NCBI GenBank assembly: GCA_041477005.1 | Contig: JBGOUJ010000048.1 | Span: 1 to 21,643, forward strand | Reading direction: 5' to 3' | DNA from: JBGOUJ01 sp041477005 | GTDB lineage: Bacteria; Acidobacteriota; Terriglobia; Bryobacterales; JACQDG01 | DNA length: 21,643 nucleotides | Shown: one piece after another, positions 1 through 7,781 of the stretch | How positions within the stretch are numbered: position 1 is the stretch's first letter | Layout of the letters: every line of letters begins with the position of its first letter | Program-made: the position numbers and the translations under genes | Notes under the pieces: generated by a model | Told to the model about the DNA's origin: nothing | Seen by the model: only the letters and a program-made list of their open reading frames with translations | The model's database searches: none

Positions 1-324
1 GCCGGCCTTTTCGGCGGCTTCGATCAAAGCGGCCATAGCGACGCGGCCGGCCCCGCGGCGGCGCCAGGGGCGGGCCACGTACAAGGATGTCTCGGCAATG
101 CCGGCGTAGCACTCGCGAGGCCGGTAGGGGCTGGTCGCGGCAAAGGCGATGATCTCGCCGCCCTCTTCGACCACCACGATGGGGTGGACGCCGTCGAACC
201 AGGCGCGCACATCCTCGGGCGATCGCGGGCGGGTTTCGAACGTCGCCACGCGGTCCTCGATTCCTTCGTTGTAGATGCGCGCGATCGCCTCGGCATCGGT
301 GGCTGTGGCTGGACGCGCGGTCAT
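1..324 (-). CDS. arsN1: ArsN1-type GNAT N-acetyltransferase (3' end beyond the window)
   Basis: This is a GNAT-fold acetyltransferase of the phosphinothricin/arsinothricin type, which would move an acetyl group from acetyl-CoA onto the amino group of a glutamate-analogue antibiotic. The 108 visible residues start MTARPATATDAEAIARIYNE and include RVATFETRPRSPEDVRAWF, a core strand IVVVEEGGEIIAFAA, the family block SPYRPRECYAGIAE and the acetyl-CoA loop RPWRRRGAGR. These match the ArsN1 family as I know it. The last ~55 residues lie beyond the left edge. The ATG at 324 is the natural start, because it begins the conserved RPAT segment. A truncated ABC ATPase tail ends only 20 bases upstream on the same strand. 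The substrate is inferred from family resemblance; a general amino-acid or xenobiotic acetyltransferase remains possible. Confidence 0.82.
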   Translation of the reverse strand, partial: MTARPATATDAEAIARIYNEGIEDRVATFETRPRSPEDVRAWFDGVHPIVVVEEGGEIIAFAATSPYRPRECYAGIAETSLYVARPWRRRGAGRVAMAALIEAAEKAG

Positions 325-344
325 GGCTCAAGCCCGATGGGGCT

Positions 345-479
345 TCAGATCTCCAGGCGCCGGTGGGCAACTTCCTCGCTCAGCTCCTGGGTGGCACCCT
401 GGGCGACGATGGAGCCCTTTTCCATAATGTAGTAAGAGTCGGCAAGCCGCCAGGCGAACTCCAGGTATTGCAGGAGCAT
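345..479 (-). pseudogene. C-terminal relic of an UrtE/LivF-type ABC ATPase
   Basis: This 44-codon fragment reads MLLQYLEFAWRLADSYYIME, then KGSIVAQGATQELSEE and VAHRRLEI, then a stop. It matches the last part of urea (UrtE) or branched-chain amino-acid (LivF) transporter ATPases, just after the H-loop, where the family has LLVEQYLEFA..LADRYYVMEKG. The Walker A, Q-loop, signature and Walker B regions are all absent. An in-frame TAG (519-521) closes the frame 13 codons upstream of the first Met. The text LLQY, against the family's LLVEQY, suggests the breakpoint or a small deletion lies right there. It is most likely the surviving tail of a gene lost by rearrangement. I see no sign that it is expressed as a useful product. 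Confidence 0.7.
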
Positions 480-637
480 CTCCTCGCTTAATGTTTGGTT
501 ACAATTCGGCCTTCGAGTCTACGGGCAAGACCCGGCCGTGTCCAATCGATAATTTCAATCGGGGCCCAAAGTTTTTTCGATCCGGCACAGCGCTTCGCGC
601 GGCAGAGCGACGGCGGCGGTAGAATAAGCAGAGGATC

Positions 638-2848
638 ATGGAGACTTCCGGCGGGCGCCCGACGGCAACCAAGATCGTGGTTGCCACCAGCGTGGCGCTC
701 TCGTTCATCTCTTTCTGGCGCGCGGCGGCGGTCGTGTTGAGCGACCTGGCGTCGTCGGCGTTTTACGCCGGCGGCATCACCGAGCACGCCGTGGGCCAGG
801 CGGCGCCCTGGTTCGTGCTGGGGGTGATGCTGTTTTCCTATGCCGTCCGCAACATTTACATAGAAAGCTCGGCGATGTTTGTGAGGGGCGGCGTGTACGT
901 GGTGGTGCGGCACGCCCTGGGCGGCACCATGGCCAAGCTGTCGGTTTCGGCCCTGGTGTTCGACTACATCCTCACGGGCCCGATCAGTGCGGTGAGCGCC
1001 GGGCAGTACCTGACCGGCGTGTTGAACGAGCTGAGCGAGATCGTTCACTCTTCCTACCGCTTTGACGTGAACTGGACGTCGGTGGTATTCGCCGTGGCGG
1101 TGACGGTCTACTTCTGGCGCAAGAACATCCTGGGGATCCACGAGTCGACCGGGAAGGCGCTGCGCATCATGCAGATCACCACGGTGATGGCGGTGCTGCT
1201 GTTTCTGTGGTGCCCGCTGTCGATCTTTTTGCAGGGTAAGTTTCACCTGCCGCCGTGGCCTATACCGGCGAATCTGACATTCGCCCCGGACGCCTTAGGG
1301 TGGCTTACGGGCACGTCGCTGATTCGTATCGGCACGATCGCCTGCATGGTCGCCTTCGGCCATGCCATCCTGTCGATGAGCGGCTATGAAACCCTGGCGC
1401 AGGTGAATCGGGAGATCGCCCACCCGAAAGTGAAAAACCTGCGGCGAGCGGGGGCGGTGATCTTCGCTTACAGCCTGCTGTTTACGTCGTCGGTGCCGTT
1501 CTTCGGGTACATGCTGGTGCCCGACAACGTGCGGCCGAAATATCTGAACAACCTGATCGGCGGGATCGCTACGTACCTGAGCGGGCCGCCAGCCCTCACG
1601 CTGGGGTTCCACGTTTTCGTGGTGGTGGTGGGGGTACTGATTCTGGCCGGGGCGGTGAACACGGCGTTCATCGGGGCCAACGGCGTGCTGAACCGGGTGG
1701 CGGAAGACGGCGTGCTGACCGACTGGTTCCGCAAGCCCCATCCGAAGTACGGAACGACGCACTACCTGATCAATATCGTGCTGGTGTGCCAGCTTTTCAC
1801 CATCATCGCCACACGGGGGAATCTCTACCTGCTGGGCGAGGCGTACGCGTTCGGGGTGGTGTGGAGCTTCTTCACCAAGGCGCTGGGAACGCTGGTGCTG
1901 CGCTACAAGGAGCCGGGGAAGCGGGAGTGGAAGTTCCCGCTGAATTTCAACATCGGGTCGGTGGAGATTCCGGTCGGGCTAGGGCTGACGACGCTCGCGC
2001 TGCTCGTGATCGCGCTTTCCAACCTGCTCACCAAGCAGGTGGCCACCATCTCGGGCTGTCTGTTTACTCTGGCCTTTTACCTGCTCTTCACGATTTCCGA
2101 AAAGATCAACCAGCGCAAGGCTCACCTGGAAAAGGGCCTGGAGATGTTCCGGCTGGACCACGAGCCCGAGGTAAACCCGGAGGTCGTGAACACGCGGCCG
2201 GGCTGCGTGGTGGTGGCCGTGCGGGGCAATACGCTCGACCACCTGCAGAGGACTCTGGCCAAAACGAACCTGCGCAAGCACGACATCGTGGTGCTGTCGG
2301 TGCGGCCGATCAGCCCGGCGGGCTCGGGCGAGCACAACCTGGAGGACGAGCAAATCTTCGGCAAGTACGAAACAGAACTGTTCACGCGCGTGGTCTCGCT
2401 CGCTGAGAAAGCGGGAAAAACCGTGGAGCTGGTGGTAGTGCCGGCGGTCAACCCGTTCGACGCCATGGTGCAGACGGCGGCCAAGCTGCAGGCGTCGCGG
2501 CTGGTGACGGGCCGCTCGGCGAAGATGTCCGCGGACGAGCTGGCTCAGGCGATCGGCGAGGCCTGGGAGCGGCTGCCGCAACCGCGGCCGGCATTTTCGC
2601 TGGAGATTTCCTACCCCGGGGAAGAGCCGCGCTATTACAACCTCGGCCCCCATCCGCCGCGCCTGTGGCCGGAGGATCTCGATTTGGTGCACCGCCTGTG
2701 GCTGAAACTCAGCCGCGACGGCTTCGGCTCGCGGCTGCACCATCGCGATGTCGTGGGCGTGGCCTTGCGGCGGCTGGAGCGGGACCTGGAGAACGAGCGG
2801 CGGGACGAAGTGCTGGGTGATTTCGACCGGGAAGTGCGGAAGAATTGA
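638..2848 (+). CDS. APC-superfamily permease with cytoplasmic USP-like C-terminal domain
   Basis: This 736-residue inner-membrane transporter probably exchanges or imports amino acids or related cations in symport. Residues ~10-490 hold about 12 hydrophobic segments of the APC fold, including the helix-1 region SDLASSAFYAGGI, a GGVYVVVRHALGG segment, and the APC-like stretch GYETLAQVNREIAHPKVKNL before the seventh helix. Residues ~515-650 form a soluble alpha/beta domain that resembles a universal stress protein (VVVAVRGNTLDHLQRTLAKT, KHDIVVLSVR, VELVVVPAVNPFDAMVQTA). A final basic, helical ~75-residue tail is not one I recognise. The ATG is preceded by AGAGG and a TAGAAT hexamer at 620-625. 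The gene stands alone between two gene relics on the opposite strand, so the neighbourhood gives no substrate clue. Confidence 0.85.
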   Translation: METSGGRPTATKIVVATSVALSFISFWRAAAVVLSDLASSAFYAGGITEHAVGQAAPWFVLGVMLFSYAVRNIYIESSAMFVRGGVYVVVRHALGGTMAKLSVSALVFDYILTGPISAVSAGQYLTGVLNELSEIVHSSYRFDVNWTSVVFAVAVTVYFWRKNILGIHESTGKALRIMQITTVMAVLLFLWCPLSIFLQGKFHLPPWPIPANLTFAPDALGWLTGTSLIRIGTIACMVAFGHAILSMSGYETLAQVNREIAHPKVKNLRRAGAVIFAYSLLFTSSVPFFGYMLVPDNVRPKYLNNLIGGIATYLSGPPALTLGFHVFVVVVGVLILAGAVNTAFIGANGVLNRVAEDGVLTDWFRKPHPKYGTTHYLINIVLVCQLFTIIATRGNLYLLGEAYAFGVVWSFFTKALGTLVLRYKEPGKREWKFPLNFNIGSVEIPVGLGLTTLALLVIALSNLLTKQVATISGCLFTLAFYLLFTISEKINQRKAHLEKGLEMFRLDHEPEVNPEVVNTRPGCVVVAVRGNTLDHLQRTLAKTNLRKHDIVVLSVRPISPAGSGEHNLEDEQIFGKYETELFTRVVSLAEKAGKTVELVVVPAVNPFDAMVQTAAKLQASRLVTGRSAKMSADELAQAIGEAWERLPQPRPAFSLEISYPGEEPRYYNLGPHPPRLWPEDLDLVHRLWLKLSRDGFGSRLHHRDVVGVALRRLERDLENERRDEVLGDFDREVRKN

Positions 2849-2886
2849 AGGGGGGAGGCCGACGGCTCGGGAATGGGTCTTTAACT

Positions 2887-3036
2887 TCAGCATCGCAGCG
2901 CGTCAGCAGGGTTCACGCGGGTGGCGCGGACCGATGGCACGTAGGCGGCGAAGAGGGCGACAGCGCTGAGCAAGAGAGCAACCAGTGCGAGCACGGCCGG
3001 GTCCCAGGTTTGAACGCCGAAGATCATACTGACGGG
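2887..3036 (-). pseudogene. C-terminal relic of an ADOP/MacB-type (FtsX-like) permease
   Basis: A 47-residue open segment from Met at 3027 reads MIFGVQTWDPAVLALVALLL, then SAVALFAAYVPSVRATRVNP and ADALRC, then TGA. It has the last transmembrane helix and terminal signature of MacB/FtsX-type permeases: DP..L..VALLL...AL.AAY.PARRATRVDP..ALR. Full proteins of the acidobacterial ADOP group are about 800 residues, so over 90% is missing. An in-frame TGA (3037-3039) closes the frame just upstream. The rest of the 2849-3169 gap shows no coding signal I can support. Confidence 0.72.
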
Positions 3037-3169
3037 TCAGGTCGGCGGGCGGCTCCGCGCGCTGCGGCTGACTGCGGGAGAGGCGTTTCCGTTCAATAAG
3101 GCTGTGACCTCTTCCAACCGCCGAGAACGCAGAGTAAGGGACCGCAAATTTCGAAACAGTCCTGCTTCC

Positions 3170-3949
3170 CTAAGATTGATTCACTGGTAAGAAACGGCGG
3201 ATGCCTTGGTCGTAGACCAAGCCGCCGATCAGGCCGCCGGCCAGGGGGCCAACAATGGGCACCCAGAAGACCGGCGGGCCGCTGGTCAGGCCGTTGTTTT
3301 GGAAGCCCGCCACGACCGTCCACAGGCGGGGGCCGAAGTCGCGGGCGGGGTTGATGGCGTAGCCGTGCATGCCGCCGAACGACATGCCGATTGCCACGAC
3401 GATCAGGCCGATCACCAACGGGCCGAGGTTGGCGACGGGCAACTGATTCCGGGGGTCGATCACCGCAAAGATCAGCAGCACCAGCAGCGCCGTGCCGAGG
3501 GTCTGATCGAACAGCCCGGCCGAGAGGAGCTCGGGGAAGGCGGGGAAGGTCGTGAAGATCCCGGCGGTGTGATCGAGCAGGGGGTCGGCACGGTGGAAGG
3601 CGGGCCGGTAGTTCCAATATACGAGGGCCGCGCCGGCGAAGGCGCCGGCGATCTGGGCCAGGCTGTAGGGGATAACTTTTTTCCAGGGGAAATCGCGGAA
3701 GGCGGCCAGGGCCAGCGTGACGGCGGGGTTCAAATGCGCGCCGGAGATGCCGCCGGCTACGTAGATGCCCATGGTGACGGCCAGTCCCCAGCCGAAAGTG
3801 ATGTTCGTGTAGCCGCCCTTCACGATCTCGCCGGGCAGGCCGGAGCCGAACAGCACCACCATGGCGACCACGCCATTGCCGAACAGAATCAGGACCATGG
3901 TCCCGAGGAACTCGGCCAGTAACTCGCCCCAAAGACTTTCCCGTTTCAT
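3170..3949 (-). CDS. glpF: Aquaglyceroporin, GlpF-like MIP channel
   Basis: This 259-residue inner-membrane channel of the major intrinsic protein family would pass glycerol or similar small polyols. Both half-helix motifs are visible: HLNPAVT (NPA at 74-76) and INPARDFGPRL (NPA at 200-202 with Asp204). The Asp after NPAR is typical of glycerol facilitators rather than water-only channels. The N-terminal GELLAEFLGTMVLILFGNG is the usual first helix, and the length is normal. The ATG at 3949 overlaps the permease stop in an ATGA junction, so translation is probably coupled. It is the last gene of the sugar ABC operon, which implies that channel and transporter serve the same or related polyols. 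The open frame continues far upstream of this ATG, but that part is only a shadow of the permease. Confidence 0.93.
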   Translation of the reverse strand: MKRESLWGELLAEFLGTMVLILFGNGVVAMVVLFGSGLPGEIVKGGYTNITFGWGLAVTMGIYVAGGISGAHLNPAVTLALAAFRDFPWKKVIPYSLAQIAGAFAGAALVYWNYRPAFHRADPLLDHTAGIFTTFPAFPELLSAGLFDQTLGTALLVLLIFAVIDPRNQLPVANLGPLVIGLIVVAIGMSFGGMHGYAINPARDFGPRLWTVVAGFQNNGLTSGPPVFWVPIVGPLAGGLIGGLVYDQGIRRFLPVNQS

Positions 3950-4953
3950 GCGACCTCCCTTTGCCGCAGCCGATCCAGGGCTACGGCTGAGACGATAATG
4001 CCACCAGTCAGAACATCCTGCACCCAGTTCGGGACACCCTTCATGCTGAGGCCGCTGCGGATGACGGTCATCAGCAAGGCGCCGGCGAGGGAGCCGGCGA
4101 CGCTTCCCTGCCCGCCCGAGAGGCTGCCGCCGCCGATCACCACCGCCGCGATGATATCCAGCTCCAGGCCCTTGGCGGCGGTGGGGTCGCCGACCGTAAG
4201 CCGGCTGAACTGCATCAGGCCGGCAAAGCCGGTGAGCAGACCACCCAGTAGGTAGACATAGATCTTGATCCTCCGGACCCGGACGCCGCACAGGCGGGCG
4301 GTCTGCTCGTTGGAGCCGATGGCGAAAGCGTATTGGCCGAGCACGGTGCGGCCGAGCAGCAGCGAGACCAGGATCGCCAGCAGGAGCGTCAGCCAGACGC
4401 CCGGCGCCACCAGCAGCCACGGCGGAGACGGAAACTTGGTGAGCAGGTCATTCAGCCAGGTTATGGGGGCGTCGATTTTCTGCTCGTGGGCGAGGCCGGT
4501 GGCGGCGCCGCGAAAAACGAGCAGCGTGCCGAGGGTGATGATGAACGGCACCAGGCCGAGGCGGGTGATCAGCAGGCCGTTGAAGGCGCCACAGAGACCG
4601 CCGACGGCGATGCCGGCCAGGGCGGCCCAGAGGGGCGCGGCGCCGGCTTCGAGCAGCCGGGCGATGATGACGGTCGAGAGGGCGATCATCGAGCCGACGC
4701 TCAGGTCGATGCCGCCGGACAGGATAATCCAGGTCATGCCGAGGGCGCCGGAAGCGACGATCACGCTCTGGGTGAGCATGGTGACCTGGTTGTAGCGGGA
4801 GTAGAACGGAGCGCCGGCCCAGAGGGAAAAGAGCAGAAACACGGCGGCGAGGCCGAGCAGGGAACCGAGGGAGGAGAGACCGAGGGAGGAGAGAGGGGGG
4901 GAGGAGGGACCGGGAGAGGAGGGATGCGGAGACGGGGGGACGGGCGGCGTCAC
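3946..4953 (-). CDS. Sugar ABC transporter permease, RbsC/XylH-like
   Basis: This 335-residue membrane subunit would form the translocation pore of a carbohydrate-uptake ABC transporter (BPD_transp_2 family). Family text is clear: GMTWIILSGGIDLSVGSMIALS, FNGLLITRLGLVPFIITLGTL, GRTVLGQYAFAIGSNEQTARLCGV, and the EAA-like VAGSLAGALLMTVIRSGL near the C-terminus. I place the start at GTG (4951-4953), which overlaps the ATPase stop as GTGA. An upstream in-frame extension is possible but would lie entirely inside the ATPase gene. Residues ~2-30 are an unusual Pro/Ser/Leu low-complexity leader encoded by purine-rich repeats. Its stop overlaps the channel's ATG. Confidence 0.92.
   Translation of the reverse strand: MTPPVPPSPHPSSPGPSSPPLSSLGLSSLGSLLGLAAVFLLFSLWAGAPFYSRYNQVTMLTQSVIVASGALGMTWIILSGGIDLSVGSMIALSTVIIARLLEAGAAPLWAALAGIAVGGLCGAFNGLLITRLGLVPFIITLGTLLVFRGAATGLAHEQKIDAPITWLNDLLTKFPSPPWLLVAPGVWLTLLLAILVSLLLGRTVLGQYAFAIGSNEQTARLCGVRVRRIKIYVYLLGGLLTGFAGLMQFSRLTVGDPTAAKGLELDIIAAVVIGGGSLSGGQGSVAGSLAGALLMTVIRSGLSMKGVPNWVQDVLTGGIIVSAVALDRLRQREVA
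4866..4946 (+). repeat. Purine-rich low-complexity tract in the permease leader
   Basis: On the plus strand this stretch is almost purely G and A, with repeated GAGGGAGGAGAGA-type units at 4866-4878 and 4882-4894, then GAGG/GGGA runs. It encodes the Pro/Ser-rich N-terminal leader of the permease on the other strand. Such polypurine mirror-like tracts are prone to slippage and can adopt non-B structures. Confidence 0.7.
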
Positions 4954-6443
4954 TGAGATGCCCCCAGGGCGGCGGTGAGGAGGCTGTGCTGGGTCCAGGT
5001 TTCGGCGGGGGCCTTTTCGCCGAGGCGGCCGCGACACATCACGGCAATCGTGTCGCAGATGCCCAGCAGCTCCGGCAGGTAGGAGCTGACGAACAGGATT
5101 GCTTTGCCCGCTTGGGCCAGCTTGCCGATGAGCTCATAGATCTGGGCTTTGCTGCCGACGTCGATGCCGCGGGTCGGCTCATCGAGCAGCAGCACGTCGC
5201 AATCGTGGTGGAGCAGCCGGGCCAGGGCCACCTTTTGCTGGTTTCCGCCGGAAAGCCCGGCCACCGGTGCGGCGGGACCGGGGGCGCGGATCGAGAGCTT
5301 TTCCATCCAGGCGGCGGCAGCACGGAGGCGCGCGCCGCGGTCGAGCCAGCCGTAGCGCGAATAGGGCTTGAGGTTGGACAGGGTGAGGTTGTCGACCAGC
5401 GACAAGGATTGCGCCAGGCCTTCGCCTTTGCGGTCTTCGCTCAACAGACCGACGCCTTGCGCCAGCCGCTCGGGAGGCGGCGCGGGGCCGGAGAATCGGG
5501 CGATCTTCACCGACCCGCCCCGCACGGGCAGCAGGCCGAAGATAGCGCGGAGCAACTCGGTGCGGCCCGAGCCGATCAGGCCGGCCACGCCGAGGATCTC
5601 GCCGCGGCGGAGGACCAAGCTGGCCGATTCGACGCCTGGGGCGGCCAGGCCCTCCAGCTCGAGCAAGGGGTCACCGGTGGCGTGCGGCAGCCGCGGGAAC
5701 ATTTCCGTCAGGCGGCGGCCGACCATCATTTCGATGATCCCGCTCTGCTCCGCCTCGCCGATTCGCCCGCCGCCGACCGAGCGGCCGTCGCGGAGGACCG
5801 TGAAACGGTCGGCGATCCGCCCGACCTCTTCCAGAAAATGGCTGATATATATGACCGAGACGCCGCGCTCGCGCAGCCGGCCGATCACCTGGAACAGCCG
5901 CTCCACATCGGCCGCCGGCAGGCTGCTGGTCGGCTCGTCCAGCACCACCACCCGCGCGTCGAGCACCAGCGCGCGGGCCAGCTCGACGAGCTGCTGGGCG
6001 CCGACGCTCAAGCGCGAAACCGGAACGTGGAGGGCGATTTCGCGGTGGCCCAGCGCGTCGAGGGAGCGGCGGGCCGATTCTTCGAGCCGGCGGCGTCCGA
6101 TCCAGCCACGCCTGGCCGGCTCGACCCCGAGCAGGATGTTGTTGGCTACCGAAAGGTGCGGCGCCAGGGCCAGCTCCTGATAGACCATGACCACCCCGCG
6201 CCGGCGCGCTTCGAGCGGATCGGCCGGGGCGTAAGGCTCGCCGTCGAGCAGCATGCGGCCGGCGTCGGGCTGGTAGACGCCGCTGAGCACTTTCATTAAG
6301 GTGCTCTTCCCCGCCCCGTTTTCCCCGATCAACGCGTGCACCTCGCCGGCGGCGACCGACAGGTCCACCCCATCCAGGGCCGCGGTGGCGCCGAAGGCCT
6401 TGCGCAGGCCGGTCATTTCGATGCGGGGGGCGGGAGGCATCAT
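4950..6443 (-). CDS. Sugar ABC transporter ATP-binding protein (double ABC, RbsA/XylG-like)
   Basis: This 497-residue cytoplasmic protein has two fused ABC domains and would power sugar or polyol uptake. Domain 1 has Walker A GENGAGKST (40-48), a degenerate signature LSVGAQQL and Walker B VVVLDEPTSSL. Domain 2 has the degenerate P-loop GLIGSGRTELL, the true signature LSGGNQQKVALARLL and VLLLDEPTRGIDVGSKAQI. This asymmetry is normal for the CUT2 class. I chose the ATG at 6443 (a second ATG follows). A GTG at 6458 is in frame, but it lies inside a palindromic repeat. No good Shine-Dalgarno is seen. The repeat at 6451-6530 separates it from the binding-protein gene. Its stop overlaps the permease GTG. 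Confidence 0.93.
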   Translation of the reverse strand: MMPPAPRIEMTGLRKAFGATAALDGVDLSVAAGEVHALIGENGAGKSTLMKVLSGVYQPDAGRMLLDGEPYAPADPLEARRRGVVMVYQELALAPHLSVANNILLGVEPARRGWIGRRRLEESARRSLDALGHREIALHVPVSRLSVGAQQLVELARALVLDARVVVLDEPTSSLPAADVERLFQVIGRLRERGVSVIYISHFLEEVGRIADRFTVLRDGRSVGGGRIGEAEQSGIIEMMVGRRLTEMFPRLPHATGDPLLELEGLAAPGVESASLVLRRGEILGVAGLIGSGRTELLRAIFGLLPVRGGSVKIARFSGPAPPPERLAQGVGLLSEDRKGEGLAQSLSLVDNLTLSNLKPYSRYGWLDRGARLRAAAAWMEKLSIRAPGPAAPVAGLSGGNQQKVALARLLHHDCDVLLLDEPTRGIDVGSKAQIYELIGKLAQAGKAILFVSSYLPELLGICDTIAVMCRGRLGEKAPAETWTQHSLLTAALGASQ

Positions 6444-6450
6444 GAAAACT

Positions 6451-6530
6451 GAAACCACAGATGAACGCAGATAAACACAGATTCGGAAATAGGTTTATCC
6501 GTGTTCATCTGTGTTCATCTGTGGTTTCAT
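6451..6530. repeat. Palindromic AACCACAGATG element, copy A
   Basis: This is an imperfect inverted repeat. The left arm starts GAAACCACAGATGAACGCAG and the right arm ends TTCATCTGTGGTTTCAT, around a centre ATTCGGAAATAGG. It shares the core CAGATTCGGAAA and the right arm with copy B at 13378-13446. On the minus strand it supplies the last codons and TAA stop of the binding-protein gene. It could fold into a long stem-loop between two operon genes and lower expression of the distal part. Confidence 0.85.
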
Positions 6531-7532
6531 TTTCCCGATGGAGTCTGTGGTTCCATTCCTCAGTCGGCTCAGGTATTGCTCGATGGGGGGCGAGAGGAGG
6601 AGCTTGATCTCCGGCGAGTCCATGTTTTCCGGCGTCGCTACCGCCGCGCCGGTGTCGACGCGCTTCTCAATCGGGGCGTGGGGGTCGCGCAGATGGCGAA
6701 CCAGCGTCTTGATGCCCAGCTCGCCCATACGGAACGGGTTCTGCAGGACCAGACCGTAAATCTGTTTTTCGCGCAGCGCGGCGATGAGCTTCTCGCTCGA
6801 ATCGAAGCCGACGAACTTCACTTTGCCCGCCTTGCCAGCGTCGGTCAGGGCGCGGAGCATGCCGAAAGTCGTGGATTCGTTGGGACAGAAAATGCCGTCC
6901 ACGCCGGGGAAACGGTTGAGCAGGTTTTCGCCGGTCTGGTAGGCGGTCTCGGTGGTGATGCCGCCGTATTGGTTGTCGCTGAGGATGCGGATGCCGGGGT
7001 GGTTGCGAATCTCGTCGAGGAAGCCCTGCTCGCGGCGCATGGTGCTCTCGGCCCCCACCATGACGCGCATTAGAATGATCGATCCCTTGCCGCCGAGCGT
7101 CTCAACCAACCGGCGGGCGCCGAGCTGGCCGCCCTTGTAGTTGTCGGTGGCGATAAAGCTGATCTGGTCGTCGCCGGCGAGACCCGAATCGACAATCACC
7201 GACGGGATGCCGGCGCGGCGGGCCTCGGCGATGGGCTTTTGCAGGCCTTTGCCGTCGAGCGGGGCGAGCACGATACCGTCCACGCGGCGGGAAACCATAT
7301 CCTCGACCACGGCGATCTGCTGGGCGCGGTCATCTTCCTTCTGGGGGCCTTTCCAGACGATTTCGACCCCTTCCTCGCGGGCTGCTTTCACGGCGCCGGC
7401 GTGGATCGACTTCCAGTATTCGTGGGTGGTCCCCATGGGAATTACGGCGATGGTCAGCCGATGGGAGGCCTGGCGGCCCGTGCAACCGAATAGGGCGAGG
7501 AGTAGGAGCCACGCGAAACGGCGGAAGGGCAT
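6495..7532 (-). CDS. Sugar ABC transporter substrate-binding lipoprotein
   Basis: This 345-residue periplasmic-binding protein of the ribose/LacI fold (Peripla_BP_4) should capture the sugar or polyol and deliver it to the RbsC-like permease. The N-terminus MPFRRFAWLLLLALFGC is a lipoprotein signal with lipobox LFGC, so Cys17 would be lipidated. Typical blocks are IAVIPMGTTHEYWKSIHAGA, VSRRVDGIVLAPLD, GIPSVIVDSGL, VDGIFCPNESTTFGMLRAL and VKFVGFDSSEKLIAAL. The last 11 residues (MKPQMNTDEHG) are encoded by the palindromic repeat and are probably a later extension. A TACAAT hexamer (7543-7548, reverse) lies 10 bases from the ATG, which suggests a very short leader. This gene appears to head the four-gene operon. 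Confidence 0.92.
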   Translation of the reverse strand: MPFRRFAWLLLLALFGCTGRQASHRLTIAVIPMGTTHEYWKSIHAGAVKAAREEGVEIVWKGPQKEDDRAQQIAVVEDMVSRRVDGIVLAPLDGKGLQKPIAEARRAGIPSVIVDSGLAGDDQISFIATDNYKGGQLGARRLVETLGGKGSIILMRVMVGAESTMRREQGFLDEIRNHPGIRILSDNQYGGITTETAYQTGENLLNRFPGVDGIFCPNESTTFGMLRALTDAGKAGKVKFVGFDSSEKLIAALREKQIYGLVLQNPFRMGELGIKTLVRHLRDPHAPIEKRVDTGAAVATPENMDSPEIKLLLSPPIEQYLSRLRNGTTDSIGKMKPQMNTDEHG

Positions 7533-7542
7533 ATGCGGAGCG

Positions 7543-7548
7543 ATTGTA
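7543..7548 (-). promoter_or_regulatory. Candidate -10 box of the sugar ABC operon
   Basis: The minus strand reads TACAAT here, 10 bases before the binding-protein ATG. No convincing -35 hexamer is visible at 16-18 bases upstream. If used, the transcript would have a leader of only a few bases. Confidence 0.35.
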
Positions 7549-7636
7549 ACGCAAAAGGGGAGGCGGGGCGGGCGACGGCGTGTAATCCGTGGTGCAGCGC
7601 GCTAGATAGGGATCCCTCTCCACCTCATGGAAAAAA

Positions 7637-7767
7637 GCAAGGCAAAAGGCAAAAATCGAGGAAGGGGGCATCTTTTTAGTGCCTGGCCCCGAGGGCCGGG
7701 CAGAGTGCCGCGCCGCGAAGCGGCGCATCCCTGATTCTTGACTTTTGCACTTTGCCTCTTGCCTTGC
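7637..7767. repeat. Nested inverted-repeat element in the 7533-7857 gap
   Basis: The outer arms GCAAGGCAAAAGGCAAA (7637-7653) and TTTGCCTCTTGCCTTGC (7751-7767) pair with one mismatch in 17. Inside is a perfect hairpin, GCGCCGC-GAA-GCGGCGC (7710-7726). No open frame here resembles a protein. The 7533-7636 part holds only the likely promoter of the binding-protein gene. Confidence 0.75.
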
Positions 7768-7781
7768 CGCAGAAAATTTAG

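Noticed and set aside
3950..4420. N-terminal extension of the GlpF-like open frame to 416 residues
   Set aside because: The extension lies inside the permease gene. The ATGA junction and the conserved channel N-terminus set the start at 3949.
4986..6299. A 437-codon open frame on the plus strand
   Set aside because: It is antisense to the ABC ATPase, has no recognisable motif, and reflects GC-rich codon bias on the other strand.
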